From Verticillium longisporum (lineage: Eukaryota; Ascomycota; Sordariomycetes; Glomerellales; Plectosphaerellaceae), in NCBI GenBank assembly GCA_019188255.1, contig JAETXT010000006.1, positions 5,766,001 to 5,830,000 of the forward strand: a stretch of DNA of 64,000 nt, given 5' to 3'. The notes beneath the pieces are model-generated. The model worked only from the letters and a program-made list of their open reading frames with translations, made no database searches and was not told where the DNA came from. Numbering within the stretch: the first letter of the stretch is position 1; each line of letters opens with the position of its first letter. The position numbers and the translations under genes were made by a program. Positions 34,999 through 45,309 of the stretch are shown piece by piece.

Positions 34999-36402
34999 TT
35001 TGAACGGCTTGATAAAAGGATATTGAGGTAAGCAGAGGAGAAAAAGTATGGCGGAGAGCAAGAATTGGCTTTTGAGATGAAGGCGAGCAACGTGTTGCTT
35101 ATGAGTCCAGCTCAACGCCGGCCAGGCTCCCAGACTGATTTGCGATCATGTTAGCTCGCCCAAGACAGAGCAAGATTTTGGAGACACCCAAGTCTCGAAG
35201 CGGACTTGTACGACCACATGCCTAATTCCAACCTGCATTAGCTTGGGTTTGGTGTTCAGTCTACTGTTGCTTGCCAGTCCGGGCCAGGGGTCCAGGTACT
35301 AGCGCCGGATACGAGTGATCCGTGGAGGCGGCACTGGACGGCACAACAGCGGTATTTGATTCACCTCGTCTACCATTGGCTGCATCCCCTCCCTAGGCAC
35401 GGATTGGGAATGTGCCGGACGGCGACCTACCATGATCGCAATCTGGGGAAGCGTCATTGACACCCAGCTCATATGCCCATGGCGTAGCGGACAAGCGGCC
35501 AGGTGAGACATTGAGTTCATAACGGAGTCATGGGGGGAATGTCCCTCCAACTGGGTCAAAGAAAGAGACCTTCGGCTTGACGTGATTCCGGCGCTTGCCA
35601 TGTTGGTGCCGACTCTTCCTTGGAAAGTGAGAGAGATTCCCCTTTTTAGAGAAGGCCAAAAGGGCGCCCGGAGAAATGCACGGGCTGCGCAGAGTCTAAT
35701 CATTCGCTTGATATTGTCGGGATTGACATGAACCGGCTCAGCTCGATACCGTTTCTATCCTGCACCATCCTGTGAGGCAGACGGGGTACGTCTCTCTGGA
35801 TGTCAGAGATGAAGATCAAGAAAGGGAAGAGTCGATCAGGTCGGACGGCATCTATCTGCGGGCTTCGTACAGATCAGTCTCATGGTCGCTTGCGACTTCG
35901 CGTATGAAAGCGGACCACGGAATTCCCAACTCTGTTTGGGCTGAATAGTGCCTATCTATCAAGGCAAGCGAAAAGCTAAGACAGCGCGTAGGTATTAGGA
36001 TAGATATTGACGGCTTAAAGAACTTTCGCCGCCAGAGTAGCAAGTTGGTGGTGGTGGGGATAATGGGAGACTTGTTGCGGAGAATAATCGTTCAAGAAAA
36101 GCACAGTACTGCATGCAAACAGGGACTTCCGAGGAAATATTTGCTCTACAGTGATGTACAACACAGCTCTATTATTCTACCACAATTTCTGATACCAAAA
36201 CATGCACATACGTACAGGGGAAGAAAACACCTGCACTGCTATTTCCTGCGCAAGAAGTAATGCTGAGACCTAAATTGGCTCCACGCCTGCCAATTACGAG
36301 AATCACAATCATGTTAAGGTTGGGGGCCTGACCACCAATCCGAGATCCGTTATCGTCGGAATCGCGAAGCAACGGCTGCAAGTATCCATGGACCTACGCT
36401 AT
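34999..36402. other. Intergenic region, no gene seen
   Basis: 1.4 kb upstream of the GPI-protein gene. It includes the gene's promoter; a 134-codon frame on the minus strand (35,299-35,703) has no recognisable domain and is probably chance. Confidence 0.4.
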
Positions 36403-36582
36403 TGTGGCAGTGCGTGGGGAGGAGAGTGAAGAGGCCTTCCGCAGGTGACTTCCAGTCAACCCTTGCGTATGAGTACGAGGGCATATGGGTTATGGCCCTC
36501 CGCAGCCCTTATATACGCTCCCCTGTAGGTCCCAGCCCCTATCCGGCCCCCTGTCTCTTGGCTCCGCAGGTTCCTCCTTGCA
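36403..36582 (+). repeat. Short TG...CA element, copy C (diverged)
   Basis: About 180 bp starting TGTGGCAG and ending CTCCTTGCA. Shares GAGAGTGAAGAGGCCTTCC, GGCCCTCCGCAGCCCTTATA and TTGGCTCCGCAGG with copies A and B. No target duplication found. Confidence 0.7.
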
Positions 36583-37341
36583 TGTTGTTTCTGATGATCT
36601 GGAGAAGCTGCGCGTACGTGTTGAGACTGCTGGTTGCCTGTGTACCCATGGTAGCATTGGGGCATTGCAAAACACGCAGGTAAGACCCCAATGTACCCTA
36701 GGTACTTTGGCTAGTGAGATGAGTATGCTTCCCTTGAGTGCAGACTCCGACCAATGCAGATGCTAGATTTGCGGTCAGGACTCGTACTGTCCCGTAAAGA
36801 ACTTTCCCCAACGGATTGTAAGACACAACAGAGGCTGGAAACACCTCAACAGATTCAGGGAATCGCATGCAAAAGGGGTAACTAAAGCCATCTGAAATCC
36901 AATAACTTCAAAGTTCCTGACTTTGAATTCACACCATTATCTAAATATTTCTAGTCCCTGTCGAATCAGACTAGACAGCTGGACAGGATATGATAGCGTT
37001 TTTTAGTTGCTAGGGGTAGTGTGCTATTCTACTCGATATCTGCGAATGCTTTGAACGATTCCTGTGTAGAAACCAGCTTTGATGCGTAGATAGGATCATA
37101 TTCTGAAGCGACATTGGATTATTGTGATAGGTCTTTTTTTATTGTTTAACATTCGACTACTACGTAGACAAAACACTCTGCTTAATCTTGGTTTGGCAAT
37201 TCGCGAGCACTTCGAGTGTTATGTGATCACGTGGAGCTTTCAATGTGCAAACATCAAGATACCCAAAAACGCCGGCTTCCACCCAGCCAGAAAGTGGTCT
37301 AATGGTCGTACGTCTCAATCACTCGTGGTCTTTAGCGGCAT
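36583..37341. other. Intergenic region, no gene seen
   Basis: Only short frames. A short upstream piece at about 37,297-37,310 (GTGGTCTAATGGTC) resembles a tRNA D-arm; see the tRNA entry. Confidence 0.35.
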
Positions 37342-37422
37342 GGTCCACTAACCCCTATCCAGTAATGGTTATGACTGCGGATTCTGATTCCGCCAGCCCA
37401 GGTTCGATTCCTGGTTGGACCT
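37342..37422 (+). tRNA. tRNA-Gln(CTG)-like sequence with an abnormal 5' half
   Basis: The 3' two-thirds is convincing: anticodon stem GCGGA/TCCGC with loop TTCTGAT (anticodon CTG, Gln), T-arm CCAGG-TTCGATT-CCTGG, and an acceptor strand TTGGACC that pairs with GGTCCA at 37342-37347. Between the 5' acceptor strand and the anticodon arm there are about nine more bases than normal, and a standard D-arm cannot be folded, although AATGGTTATGAC is present. RNA polymerase III B-box sequence is intact, the A-box is disturbed. Either a tRNA pseudogene with an insertion or a rearranged gene. Confidence 0.5.
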
Positions 37423-38346
37423 TGCGAACTATATTTTTTTGACATTTTACTGAATTTTGTGGGTGCGCGGGGGTTTCCGATCGCGAAGCCACGCTGGTGA
37501 ATCGGTCTCATGGGATGCACTCATTTTTATACCCAGAGACGGTCGTTATAGACAAAGCTCGATCGAGATCGATTTAATCGGAAGATCTTGTTCGAAGAGG
37601 ATCATCAAGGCCCGCCAATCGAAATGAGGGATCTGGCGTCCCTCAATGTTAATGATCTGATACTTACACTCTCACACTACTCGTCATTGGCGCAACTGTT
37701 GCAACAAAGTGTGTAAGGCTAATCTGTTGGTCACATAACCAGCATGCAGGTGGGCGACCCAACTGCACATTTATGTCATCCGCGTTAACAAGACAACGAA
37801 TCAGGCGCCGCAAGTGACGAGAAATATATAGACCCGCATCGCTGTACTTGGAATAGGCCAGCTGGTCTCTAACCGGAGTAAGATGTCGCGAGTACTGGAT
37901 CCTCTCCCGCCTTGGCAGTATTTAGCGCTGGCTTCATTGGATGTTTCAGGGTGCTGGTGCATTTGGGCATGCAGGTCAACGAACGACGAAGATCGTACGC
38001 TAGCAAATCGGCGTACGAAGGGCATGGTGACCCCTGATGGCTGCGCCGATTCCACTGTCGAACCGGGGGTCTCAGTAGGATCTAGCGTCGTGGTTGACTG
38101 CTTGCAGCTGCTGCAGCCAGTTCAGATTTGAGTAGAATATCCGTTGAGCACTCCATCGGGCATAGCCAGGGGCACGAATGACCCCCAACCTTCGCTCAAA
38201 ATGAGACTCTTGGTGAACAGTCCATTTAACCAAGCCGGCATACCCCTCAGTTCATGCGGGGGTTGTTCTCGCCAACCTGCTTGACTTCATTTCGGCCTTC
38301 ATCATCTACTCGAGTCACCTCGATACAAGCCACAGCAGCCCAAGAA
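37423..38346. other. Intergenic region before the methyltransferase
   Basis: About 0.9 kb without a recognisable gene; holds the presumed promoter of the methyltransferase. A T-run directly follows the tRNA-like sequence at about 37,432-37,440, consistent with a polymerase III stop. Confidence 0.4.
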
Positions 38347-39954
38347 ATGGCTGACACTCCGACCTCACAGGCTGCGGAAATAGCAGCGCCAGCATCAACA
38401 CAAGCGGAGCAAGTGCACGGGGTGGTGATTGTGAGGCCAACCCGGGCGGAACAGCTTCCAAGGACGAAGTGCTGATCAAGACGAAAGGTGCCCGATGTGC
38501 GACATGGACCTAACGATAATGCCGATGCCGACTCGGCATACGAAGTGGTACGTGTGGATGGATGATCATGGGTATACGGATCCGTACTGTGTCTGAAATC
38601 CGTGTGCGACCTGTTAGTATCTTCGTAGATTCGCTGACTGCCTTTCGATAGCCTCCTGAGTCGACCGCCTCCTTGCGATCGAGCATCCTCGAGTTCCAAA
38701 CGGAAAATGGAAGAACATACCATTCACTGAGCGCAGGAAGTAGGTGTAATCTCAACCATGACATCCATCAGCTGATTGAAATTTCCAATAGAATACGTGC
38801 TACCAAATGACGAGGCAAGTCGCGTTCCCATATTGATAAGAAGTGGTATCGCTCTTGACCCATGATCCACGAATTCACGCTGTCGGTGGGTACGAGAGGC
38901 CACTGTCCCGACTCCCCAAGCCGTGGATCTCACCTGTCCAACTCGCCTCTTCGCATTCATCCCCTAATTATGGTGGTGCTAGGTTAACCCTCTTTTAGCA
39001 AGAAAGCGAACGTCTTGATATAGTCCACAACCTCAACTTCCTTACTTACGACTATCGTCTCGCGTTGTGTCCCAAAAACAATGGCGCAAAGCGTGTACTC
39101 GACATGGGTACTGGCACAGGCGTCTGGGCTGTCGACTACGCTGATGCGCACCCCGAGGCCGAAGTCATTGGGGTGGACCTGAGTCCTATTCAACCCAACT
39201 TCGTACCACCCAATGTTCGATTCGAGATTGACGATCTAGAAAAGGAGTGGACGTGGGCTCACAAGTTTGATTTCATTTTCTGCCGCTCGCTGTCTGGCAG
39301 TTTTCCCGACTGGGAGCCCGTTCTTCAGAAGGTTTACGAGTAGGTGTGATGCCCAGCAGAGCTACCCCAGCAGAGCTACCAGTCTGTACTGAATAAACCT
39401 CCCCGCAGTCAACTTGAACCCGGTGGTTACTTCGAGATTCAAGACGGAGCGTTCCCCGTTGGGACTGACGACAACACGATACCTAGAGACTCGTCACTCC
39501 TTCGCTGGTGCAACCTCCTCGTTGAAGCCAGTGGGAATTTGGGGCGACCCGTTGACCAGGTCTATAATTACAGCACCATCATGCGAAAGATAGGCTTTGT
39601 TGATTGCGTCGACCGCAACTTCAAGTGGCCCACCAATACTTGGCCAAAGAACAAGCGCTTCAAGGAAATGGGCATGTGGTCATTGGCTGCCCTTGACGCC
39701 GGTCTGGAAGGCTTGTCTATGGCGCTACTGACAAGAGGCCTGAACTGGACTATGGAGGAAACCTTAGCTTTCTGTGTCAATGTACGCAGGGAGATGCGCG
39801 ATCCCAGAATACATGCCTACTGGCCCGTGTAAGTCTCGATTGTTGCAGATATTCAGATTACTGACTGACTTCGGACAACGCCAGCCACGTGGCATATGGG
39901 CGGAAACCAGAAAATGTCCCAGCGGCGGCAACAGCGGAGGACACATCGACCTGA
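38347..39954 (+). CDS. LaeA-like SAM-dependent methyltransferase
   Basis: Seven exons reconstructed by homology pattern and splice phase: 38347-38412, 38488-38547, 38652-38739, 38792-38814, 38999-39339, 39409-39828 and 39885-39954; total 1,068 nt, 355 aa. The start is MADTPTSQAAEIAAPAS, followed by NDNADADSAYE, SLRSSILEFQTENGRTYHS, GKYVLPNDEQESERLDIVH: the usual lead-in of fungal LaeA-type proteins. The SAM site is VLDMGTGTGVWAVDYAD, then EVIGVDLSPIQPNFVPPN, FEIDDLEKEWTW, LEPGGYFEIQDGAFPV and HAYWPV-HVAYGRKPE at the end. Intron 4 (38815-38998) has a GCAAGT donor, so it is a GC-AG intron. LaeA itself is a nuclear regulator of secondary metabolism, but most paralogues are uncharacterised and the role here is open. 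The first two small exons are the least certain. Confidence 0.85.
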
Positions 39955-40687
39955 TTGACACGGTGATAACTGCCCTCCACCTCTGCCTTCATGGGGTGAA
40001 CCAATAGTATGCACCAATACAACCACCAATTTTACTATATTCGAGTGTTCGAGTATCACTGGACGCAAAGGCCTAGCCAGATGTCGCACTTCTTTGAACA
40101 AATTTTCTTTGTCCGAGTTACTGCGCATCGGTACGGCTTGAGAAGAACTTGAGAGAGAATACCAAATACGGTTCTTTCAGTGGCGTCACGCTTTGTTTGA
40201 TCAATTGACTCCGCTAGAGCCACAAGGTTGGCAAGTCCGAGAGACTGACACTGTTTTACTCGACAACAAGAATGGTTGGCTTCCATTTGCGCGACATTCC
40301 CTGCAGTTCTCTTTAGGTCACGAGAACAGGTCTCTTGCTCCGCTATCGTGATTAGACACACTCCATTGTTTTGAGAGCCAGAATGTGATGTACAGCTGTC
40401 GTACAAGTTGCTGTCCACAACCCAACATCACAGTGTTGGGAAACAAACAAGATCTACTGACCTGGACCAATGTCCCTGAAAAGGTACACAGATATTTACC
40501 TGACAATAGTCGCCAGGTTTCTGATCTGGAGTTATGTTCTCGGGTGTGATGTATTCTTTAAATACGGCCAGCTTTCCGGCAGGCCTCTCACAGAAAGATC
40601 CAATCCACACAAACATTCGACAACGTACCGAAAAGAAATATACCAAAACCCACACCAAACTTGGAGAGCCGACACCCAGTAGTCAAC
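39955..40687. other. Intergenic region, no gene seen
   Basis: 733 bp between two plus-strand genes. No recognisable gene; contains the promoter of the next gene. Confidence 0.45.
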
Positions 40688-41869
40688 ATGGTTAACAACT
40701 CGCGCAAATTCGCCTTTGAGGAGGAGCTCAGCCCTACAAGCCAGAATACGTGGCAAGCTGTAGCCCAAGGCTCTTCGGGACCCAATTATGAACCTGAGCC
40801 TGGAAGTCCAGCGGGACCTAGCATCAACTCGAGTGCTTCGAACCGGCAGTCAGGTGGCTCGTTGGCGAATCGATGGAAGTCGCGAAATTCTGGTTCCATC
40901 AATACCTCGCCACAAGTTTCGGCCCCTGGATCACCCGTCAGCACACCCCTCTCCGCTCGGAGGCCAGGCCCCCTTCAAGCTGTCTACTCCGGCCTTTCTG
41001 GAAAGACGCTCAACCGCCCAAATTTTCAGCAACAACCTTCTCACTGCATGGATAAGCGCGATTCCATGCTCTTCACAGCTGTGACGAAGACTTCAATGGC
41101 CAGCAACTTCAACGACGAACAGCCTGAGACGCTAGACTTGATCAATGATGCGCTGATGAAGACTGTGGCTCGCACTACAGTGTGTCTAGCTGAGATGGAG
41201 GTCCGCGTTGGACTGCGCACCCTTCTAGCCTGCCAGGCAGTCCAAGGCCTGGCGAATCTTCGCCAAGATGTGGCGTCTGGGAAGCTTATGGGCCCCGCGC
41301 TGACCCAACGGTTGTATCGCGAACAGTCGGAAGTTCTTGACCGCTTGGAAAGCATCCGCGATGCGATGCGCAATTGCAGTGCCCATGAACCCATTTGCGA
41401 GTGCCAGCTGTCGGTCTCGGACTCCATGACAGACCAGTACACGACCATGGACTTTTTCGCTGGCCGCGACATTCATGACTACGCCGAATGTTGCCACAAT
41501 ATTGTACTCGAAAGTAGTGACGCAAAGAACCCGGCTACTGAGGCCAAAATCATGCAGAAGATGTATCGGGGCCTGGATGAGTTCTTCAAACGGAAGGACC
41601 AGGCTGGCTTTGGGGACTACGAGCCTGAGAAAGCACGGTGCCAAAACTACGAATCCTTTTTTGGAGCTTGGTACAGGATGATCTCGCCCGACAACAAGCC
41701 GTTTCTCAACAAGTTAGATCAAGAGATGCGTCGCCTTCAAGCTCTGGCGGATCAACAGCGAAAGAAGAAGGTCCACAAGAAGCGCCCCGAATTCATCAGA
41801 CGCGTGACGGGTCTTCTGAAGGGAAAATCTGTGGATAGAAGCTCCGGATCGGGATCTTTCAGTCCCTGA
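40688..41869 (+). CDS. Conserved fungal protein of unknown function
   Basis: Single exon, 393 aa, starting MVNNSRKFAFEEELSP. The first 130 residues are Ser/Gly/Pro-rich and probably disordered (GSINTSPQVSAPGSPVS). From about residue 150 a helical domain follows (ETLDLINDALMKTVARTT, AEMEVRVGLRTLLACQAV, LYREQSEVLDRLESIRDAM) with a cysteine-containing stretch (CSAHEPICECQLS, DYAECCHNIVL). The C-terminus is basic (RKKKVHKKRPEFIRRVTG). No signal peptide or membrane segment. I recognise no named domain; the even codon use and length make it a real gene. Confidence 0.8.
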   Translation: MVNNSRKFAFEEELSPTSQNTWQAVAQGSSGPNYEPEPGSPAGPSINSSASNRQSGGSLANRWKSRNSGSINTSPQVSAPGSPVSTPLSARRPGPLQAVYSGLSGKTLNRPNFQQQPSHCMDKRDSMLFTAVTKTSMASNFNDEQPETLDLINDALMKTVARTTVCLAEMEVRVGLRTLLACQAVQGLANLRQDVASGKLMGPALTQRLYREQSEVLDRLESIRDAMRNCSAHEPICECQLSVSDSMTDQYTTMDFFAGRDIHDYAECCHNIVLESSDAKNPATEAKIMQKMYRGLDEFFKRKDQAGFGDYEPEKARCQNYESFFGAWYRMISPDNKPFLNKLDQEMRRLQALADQQRKKKVHKKRPEFIRRVTGLLKGKSVDRSSGSGSFSP

Positions 41870-43107
41870 GGCTAGTCACGCCATTTTCTCCAGAGGATGA
41901 GACGGTACTGATTTCTTTTAGATGGTGAAGATATGATTCTGGATGGCAAGATGACAGAGTTTTATCTTATTGCTTTGGTCTCTTATTTTACGCATAGCTT
42001 AGGTCTCGGGATTGATGTATTTGGGTTTTAGTTAGTCACATTTATAAGCGCTGCTGGCAGCTCTTCAATAAATTGTCCGTCGTTTTTGTTTCTGACTGAA
42101 TCTACGCCATAGAACTTCTTCGCAACGGCAGAGTAAAACACGAATCATTCATTCCTTTCCAATCATGGGTGTCTTAGGCATACGCCTCCACAGTGACTGA
42201 TTCTCATGTCCATATACAATTCGATTTTACTTCTTTCCATCTGATGTGTTACGGGTTATACCCGTGACGGAGTACAGGCCTGTGGCCTGCAAAGTACATT
42301 TATGAATGCAGCCCAGTTGAATGAACGACGTTGATTCAACAAATATCCTTTTAGCTCAATTGGATAGCTGCCGCATGGCACTTACGACCGTGTGAGGGCT
42401 GGCACTAAGCCCCTTTGCGGCCGACCGTAACATTATGCCACGTGAATCTTGGTACCAGCTAGCGACATTTTATTGTATTCGTCATGAACCAAGCCTGTCT
42501 TCGTGTATTGGACGACTTAAAGTCGGTAACATGGAATTCGCCATGGAGCTTAAAGCACAAGTCTTTGTTCTTGTACCAGGTAGGTAGGTACTTTTGAAGC
42601 TGTTTCAGTCGTCTTCAAAGATCATGGAGTAACTTTCAACTTTGCCATTGTACTTTTCAATGCGCCTGTTTATTGGTATACATCTGAGCTACCAAAATAT
42701 AGTTGATGGTCATCTTGCTGTCATGCGAATCTGATGCCGGCACCAAGATTTATCCCCGTTGGTGAACAATGCCCATGGCCGAGATCTTTGGTCACGATAC
42801 ACATCATCGGGCTTTTCGCCCCTGGAGCATACATCACTTCTGATCTATGTTTCTCAGTTGCAATGGATTCACTTTTAAATTCTCTGAAACTATTACACAT
42901 TCAACGTAAGCGGCACAAGGTCGTTAGTTCACTATCAGTCGCTGTGAATTAAGTCGGCATGCCAGACTTTAATCAAGTATAGAAACCCGACAGCCTTCGT
43001 AGAGAATTGTGGGCTTCCCTAGACTCAGATCACCCTTGTGTTATTCAATTCGGTCCTGGAGACCCTCAAACAGCAAGTATTTCTACCATCATATTAGTAA
43101 GAACGTC
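41870..43107. other. Intergenic region with a tRNA-like 5' fragment
   Basis: 1.2 kb without a recognisable protein gene. At 42,345-42,375 the sequence TTAGCTCAATTGGATAGC looks like the D-arm of a tRNA, but no T-arm follows. Beyond it lie short inverted pieces (GGGCT/AGCCC and GCCGCA/TGCGGC). Confidence 0.4.
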
Positions 43108-44895
43108 ATGTCTGGCAAGTCTCAATCGGTACAGACTGTGTCCCGGGCTCTAAGTCCGGGCGAACAAGCCGAGTTTCGTGACTTCAGTCAGATTTGTCGA
43201 ACACCCTCTCCACCTGCCGATATAAAGCAACCCGAGGATCGGAGTCACCCTTACGCTTTACGCTTGGAAATTCCGCCCTTAGGGCACCCCGGTCGTAGAC
43301 TTGGAGCAACCCTGCCGTTGCTCGTTGGGAACCTAGAAACCGTCGAACTCACGCCAAGTTATTTCCGGCGTGATCAGCCTTATGAGCCACCCGATATGCC
43401 TTGGCAGACAAAAGAGAGACGACGCGAACGGAACATTGCCTTGATGCAAATGTCTGGCGATCGGGGCATGGTAGATTATCTCCACCATGCTTCACGGCAT
43501 CACGGTGAAGGTTTGCTGCCGGGCTATCACAACGAAGGCTGCTCGAAATGTATGGAAACCGAAGCTGGCGCCACGATTCCCCCTTTTAGGAAGGGGTTCT
43601 TTGATGATACCCCCCAGGAAGAAGACTGTCTCCGATCAATTATGCCTGACGATGCGCCACCGGGTGTCGGGCACTCCGGCTCTGGCAGTAATTCCTTCGC
43701 ATCGCTTTCTGAGCGTTTCAGTCCAGGTAATCCTAATCACCCAGGAAGACCTGCAGCTCGTTTAGATATGAAATACCCTGAAAGCAATCACTTGAGGATT
43801 GCTGCATCAATAGGCCAGAACCGACGTACAGTTACCTCTTTTAATGAGAGCACAGGTCTGTTGCTTCTCACACAGAGCCGGTCAAGAATGCAGCTTTCCG
43901 ATGCATCCTCAGCCAGCGATGATCCTGAAACATCGCCACAAGGGAAGCTGGCTATCGCCCTGAACAAAACTGGAGGAGAGGTACGCCAGGAAAGCAACCT
44001 TTCAAACCCTAGCAGTACAGCTAGCATGTTATGGTTTCGCATTGAAGAAAATCTCGCGGAGTCGCACAGAAATGATAATGAAACGCCGCAGTTGTCGGAC
44101 TCTAGTGGAAGGAACCCGCCTGCAAGTCTTCTCTTCGAACCATATCAAGAAGACTTGACGTCCAGCGAGTATGACATGCAGGAGAAGGGCGACGCGAGTT
44201 CAAGCCCTTATGCTCCAGCTGCTCAAACATTTCACCCAAGGGTCGATTTCAGTGGTTTCGAATCAGAAGAGAACCTGGTCTATACGGCTCATGTGGTTGG
44301 GTCTGCCACCACTACCAGAAGATCGCACGATCTTGTTAAAGAAAGGCCTGCAGATACTTCACCATGCGGCAACTCTCACAATGGCAATCATTTTATTGAG
44401 ACAATCCCCACAACTTGCATCCCATCGGATATGGAGGCTGCCTTTGAAGACGTGCCGCTCGTCACGCTCCCGAACATGCAGGCTCCTGAAAGCGTTAGGC
44501 ATGCTCACAGTCGACCAACCCTGCGAGTAGGCACTCCTGAACAGTTTGTTGAAAGGTCATCACGAGTGAGGCTTCAAAAAATAGTCTTAAGCCTTTGTCC
44601 AGGACTCGGTCGGGCAAGGCAAAACCTACAACGCAGTAGGCATAACGAAAATCGTGATCAACCTTACATGGAGTTATCCTCATGGAATGGCAATGATAAT
44701 GACCGTGTCGATGATGAGGTCGATTTCAGACGTTGGCCGACTAATCTCCCTGGCTATGACTTGGAAAGCGGCCGCGTGCGAAGGCGAAGAACTCTGCGAT
44801 GGCTCACGTCGGACTACCTTGCCTGTGTCAATCTCGCGATCCTCTTGGTTCATGCGGTGCTCCTGTCCTTGCTCCTGAGCCGTGAGTCCGTGTAG
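43108..44895 (+). CDS. Fungal protein of unknown function with a C-terminal membrane anchor
   Basis: Single exon, 595 aa from the first ATG (MSGKSQSVQTVSRALSP). Most of the protein is polar and low in structure, with a conserved-looking N-terminal part (HPYALRLEIPPLGHPG, FRRDQPYEPPDMPWQTKERR, EGCSKCMETEAG) and Ser/Asn-rich middle. Near the end a basic stretch (GRVRRRRTLRWLTSDY) is followed by one hydrophobic segment (CVNLAILLVHAVLLSLLLS) and only three further residues. That arrangement is a tail anchor, facing the cytosol and inserted in the ER or another membrane after translation. The frame is open 99 bp further upstream but without an ATG. Function unknown. Confidence 0.75.
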   Translation: MSGKSQSVQTVSRALSPGEQAEFRDFSQICRTPSPPADIKQPEDRSHPYALRLEIPPLGHPGRRLGATLPLLVGNLETVELTPSYFRRDQPYEPPDMPWQTKERRRERNIALMQMSGDRGMVDYLHHASRHHGEGLLPGYHNEGCSKCMETEAGATIPPFRKGFFDDTPQEEDCLRSIMPDDAPPGVGHSGSGSNSFASLSERFSPGNPNHPGRPAARLDMKYPESNHLRIAASIGQNRRTVTSFNESTGLLLLTQSRSRMQLSDASSASDDPETSPQGKLAIALNKTGGEVRQESNLSNPSSTASMLWFRIEENLAESHRNDNETPQLSDSSGRNPPASLLFEPYQEDLTSSEYDMQEKGDASSSPYAPAAQTFHPRVDFSGFESEENLVYTAHVVGSATTTRRSHDLVKERPADTSPCGNSHNGNHFIETIPTTCIPSDMEAAFEDVPLVTLPNMQAPESVRHAHSRPTLRVGTPEQFVERSSRVRLQKIVLSLCPGLGRARQNLQRSRHNENRDQPYMELSSWNGNDNDRVDDEVDFRRWPTNLPGYDLESGRVRRRRTLRWLTSDYLACVNLAILLVHAVLLSLLLSRESV

Positions 44896-45309
44896 CATAT
44901 GCAAGACAGAGCTAGGTCCTTTCTGAAGTGCAGTGAGATGGATCCATACGGCGCTTCGGACATCACTTTCGTGCCATGTATTTCATTTGTGAGACGAAAA
45001 GGGCAAGTTCTTCCAGGTACCATGATGCAACGAATAGATAAATAGAATCATAAATGCATCTGATTAAGGTTGAGATTCACAGATTCGAGTGGTTCAAGGA
45101 TAAGGTAGTCTGGCTGCTAATCGGGATCTCGAGCATTTCCTGTCAGGTGGAGATGTCGGTTGCATACTCCGACGTCGTTCCGATGCGGGGTCCTCAATAC
45201 GTGCGAAGGTCATGCTTCGCCCAAGTCATCTTTGATCACATCACCGTATAGAGCTTCATTCTCATCTGTATTATTCCCTTTGAAGCTAGCATTTCATTGT
45301 TCAACCGCC
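44896..45309. other. Intergenic region, no gene seen
   Basis: 414 bp between two plus-strand genes, presumed 3' UTR and promoter. Nothing else recognised. Confidence 0.45.

Noticed and set aside
35299..35703. 134-codon minus-strand frame
   Set aside because: No recognisable protein pattern, no plausible intron partners; likely chance in GC-balanced intergenic DNA.
42345..42425. Possible tRNA on the plus strand (D-arm-like TTAGCTCAATTGGATAGC)
   Set aside because: No anticodon arm of correct size and no T-arm consensus follow; at best a tRNA fragment.
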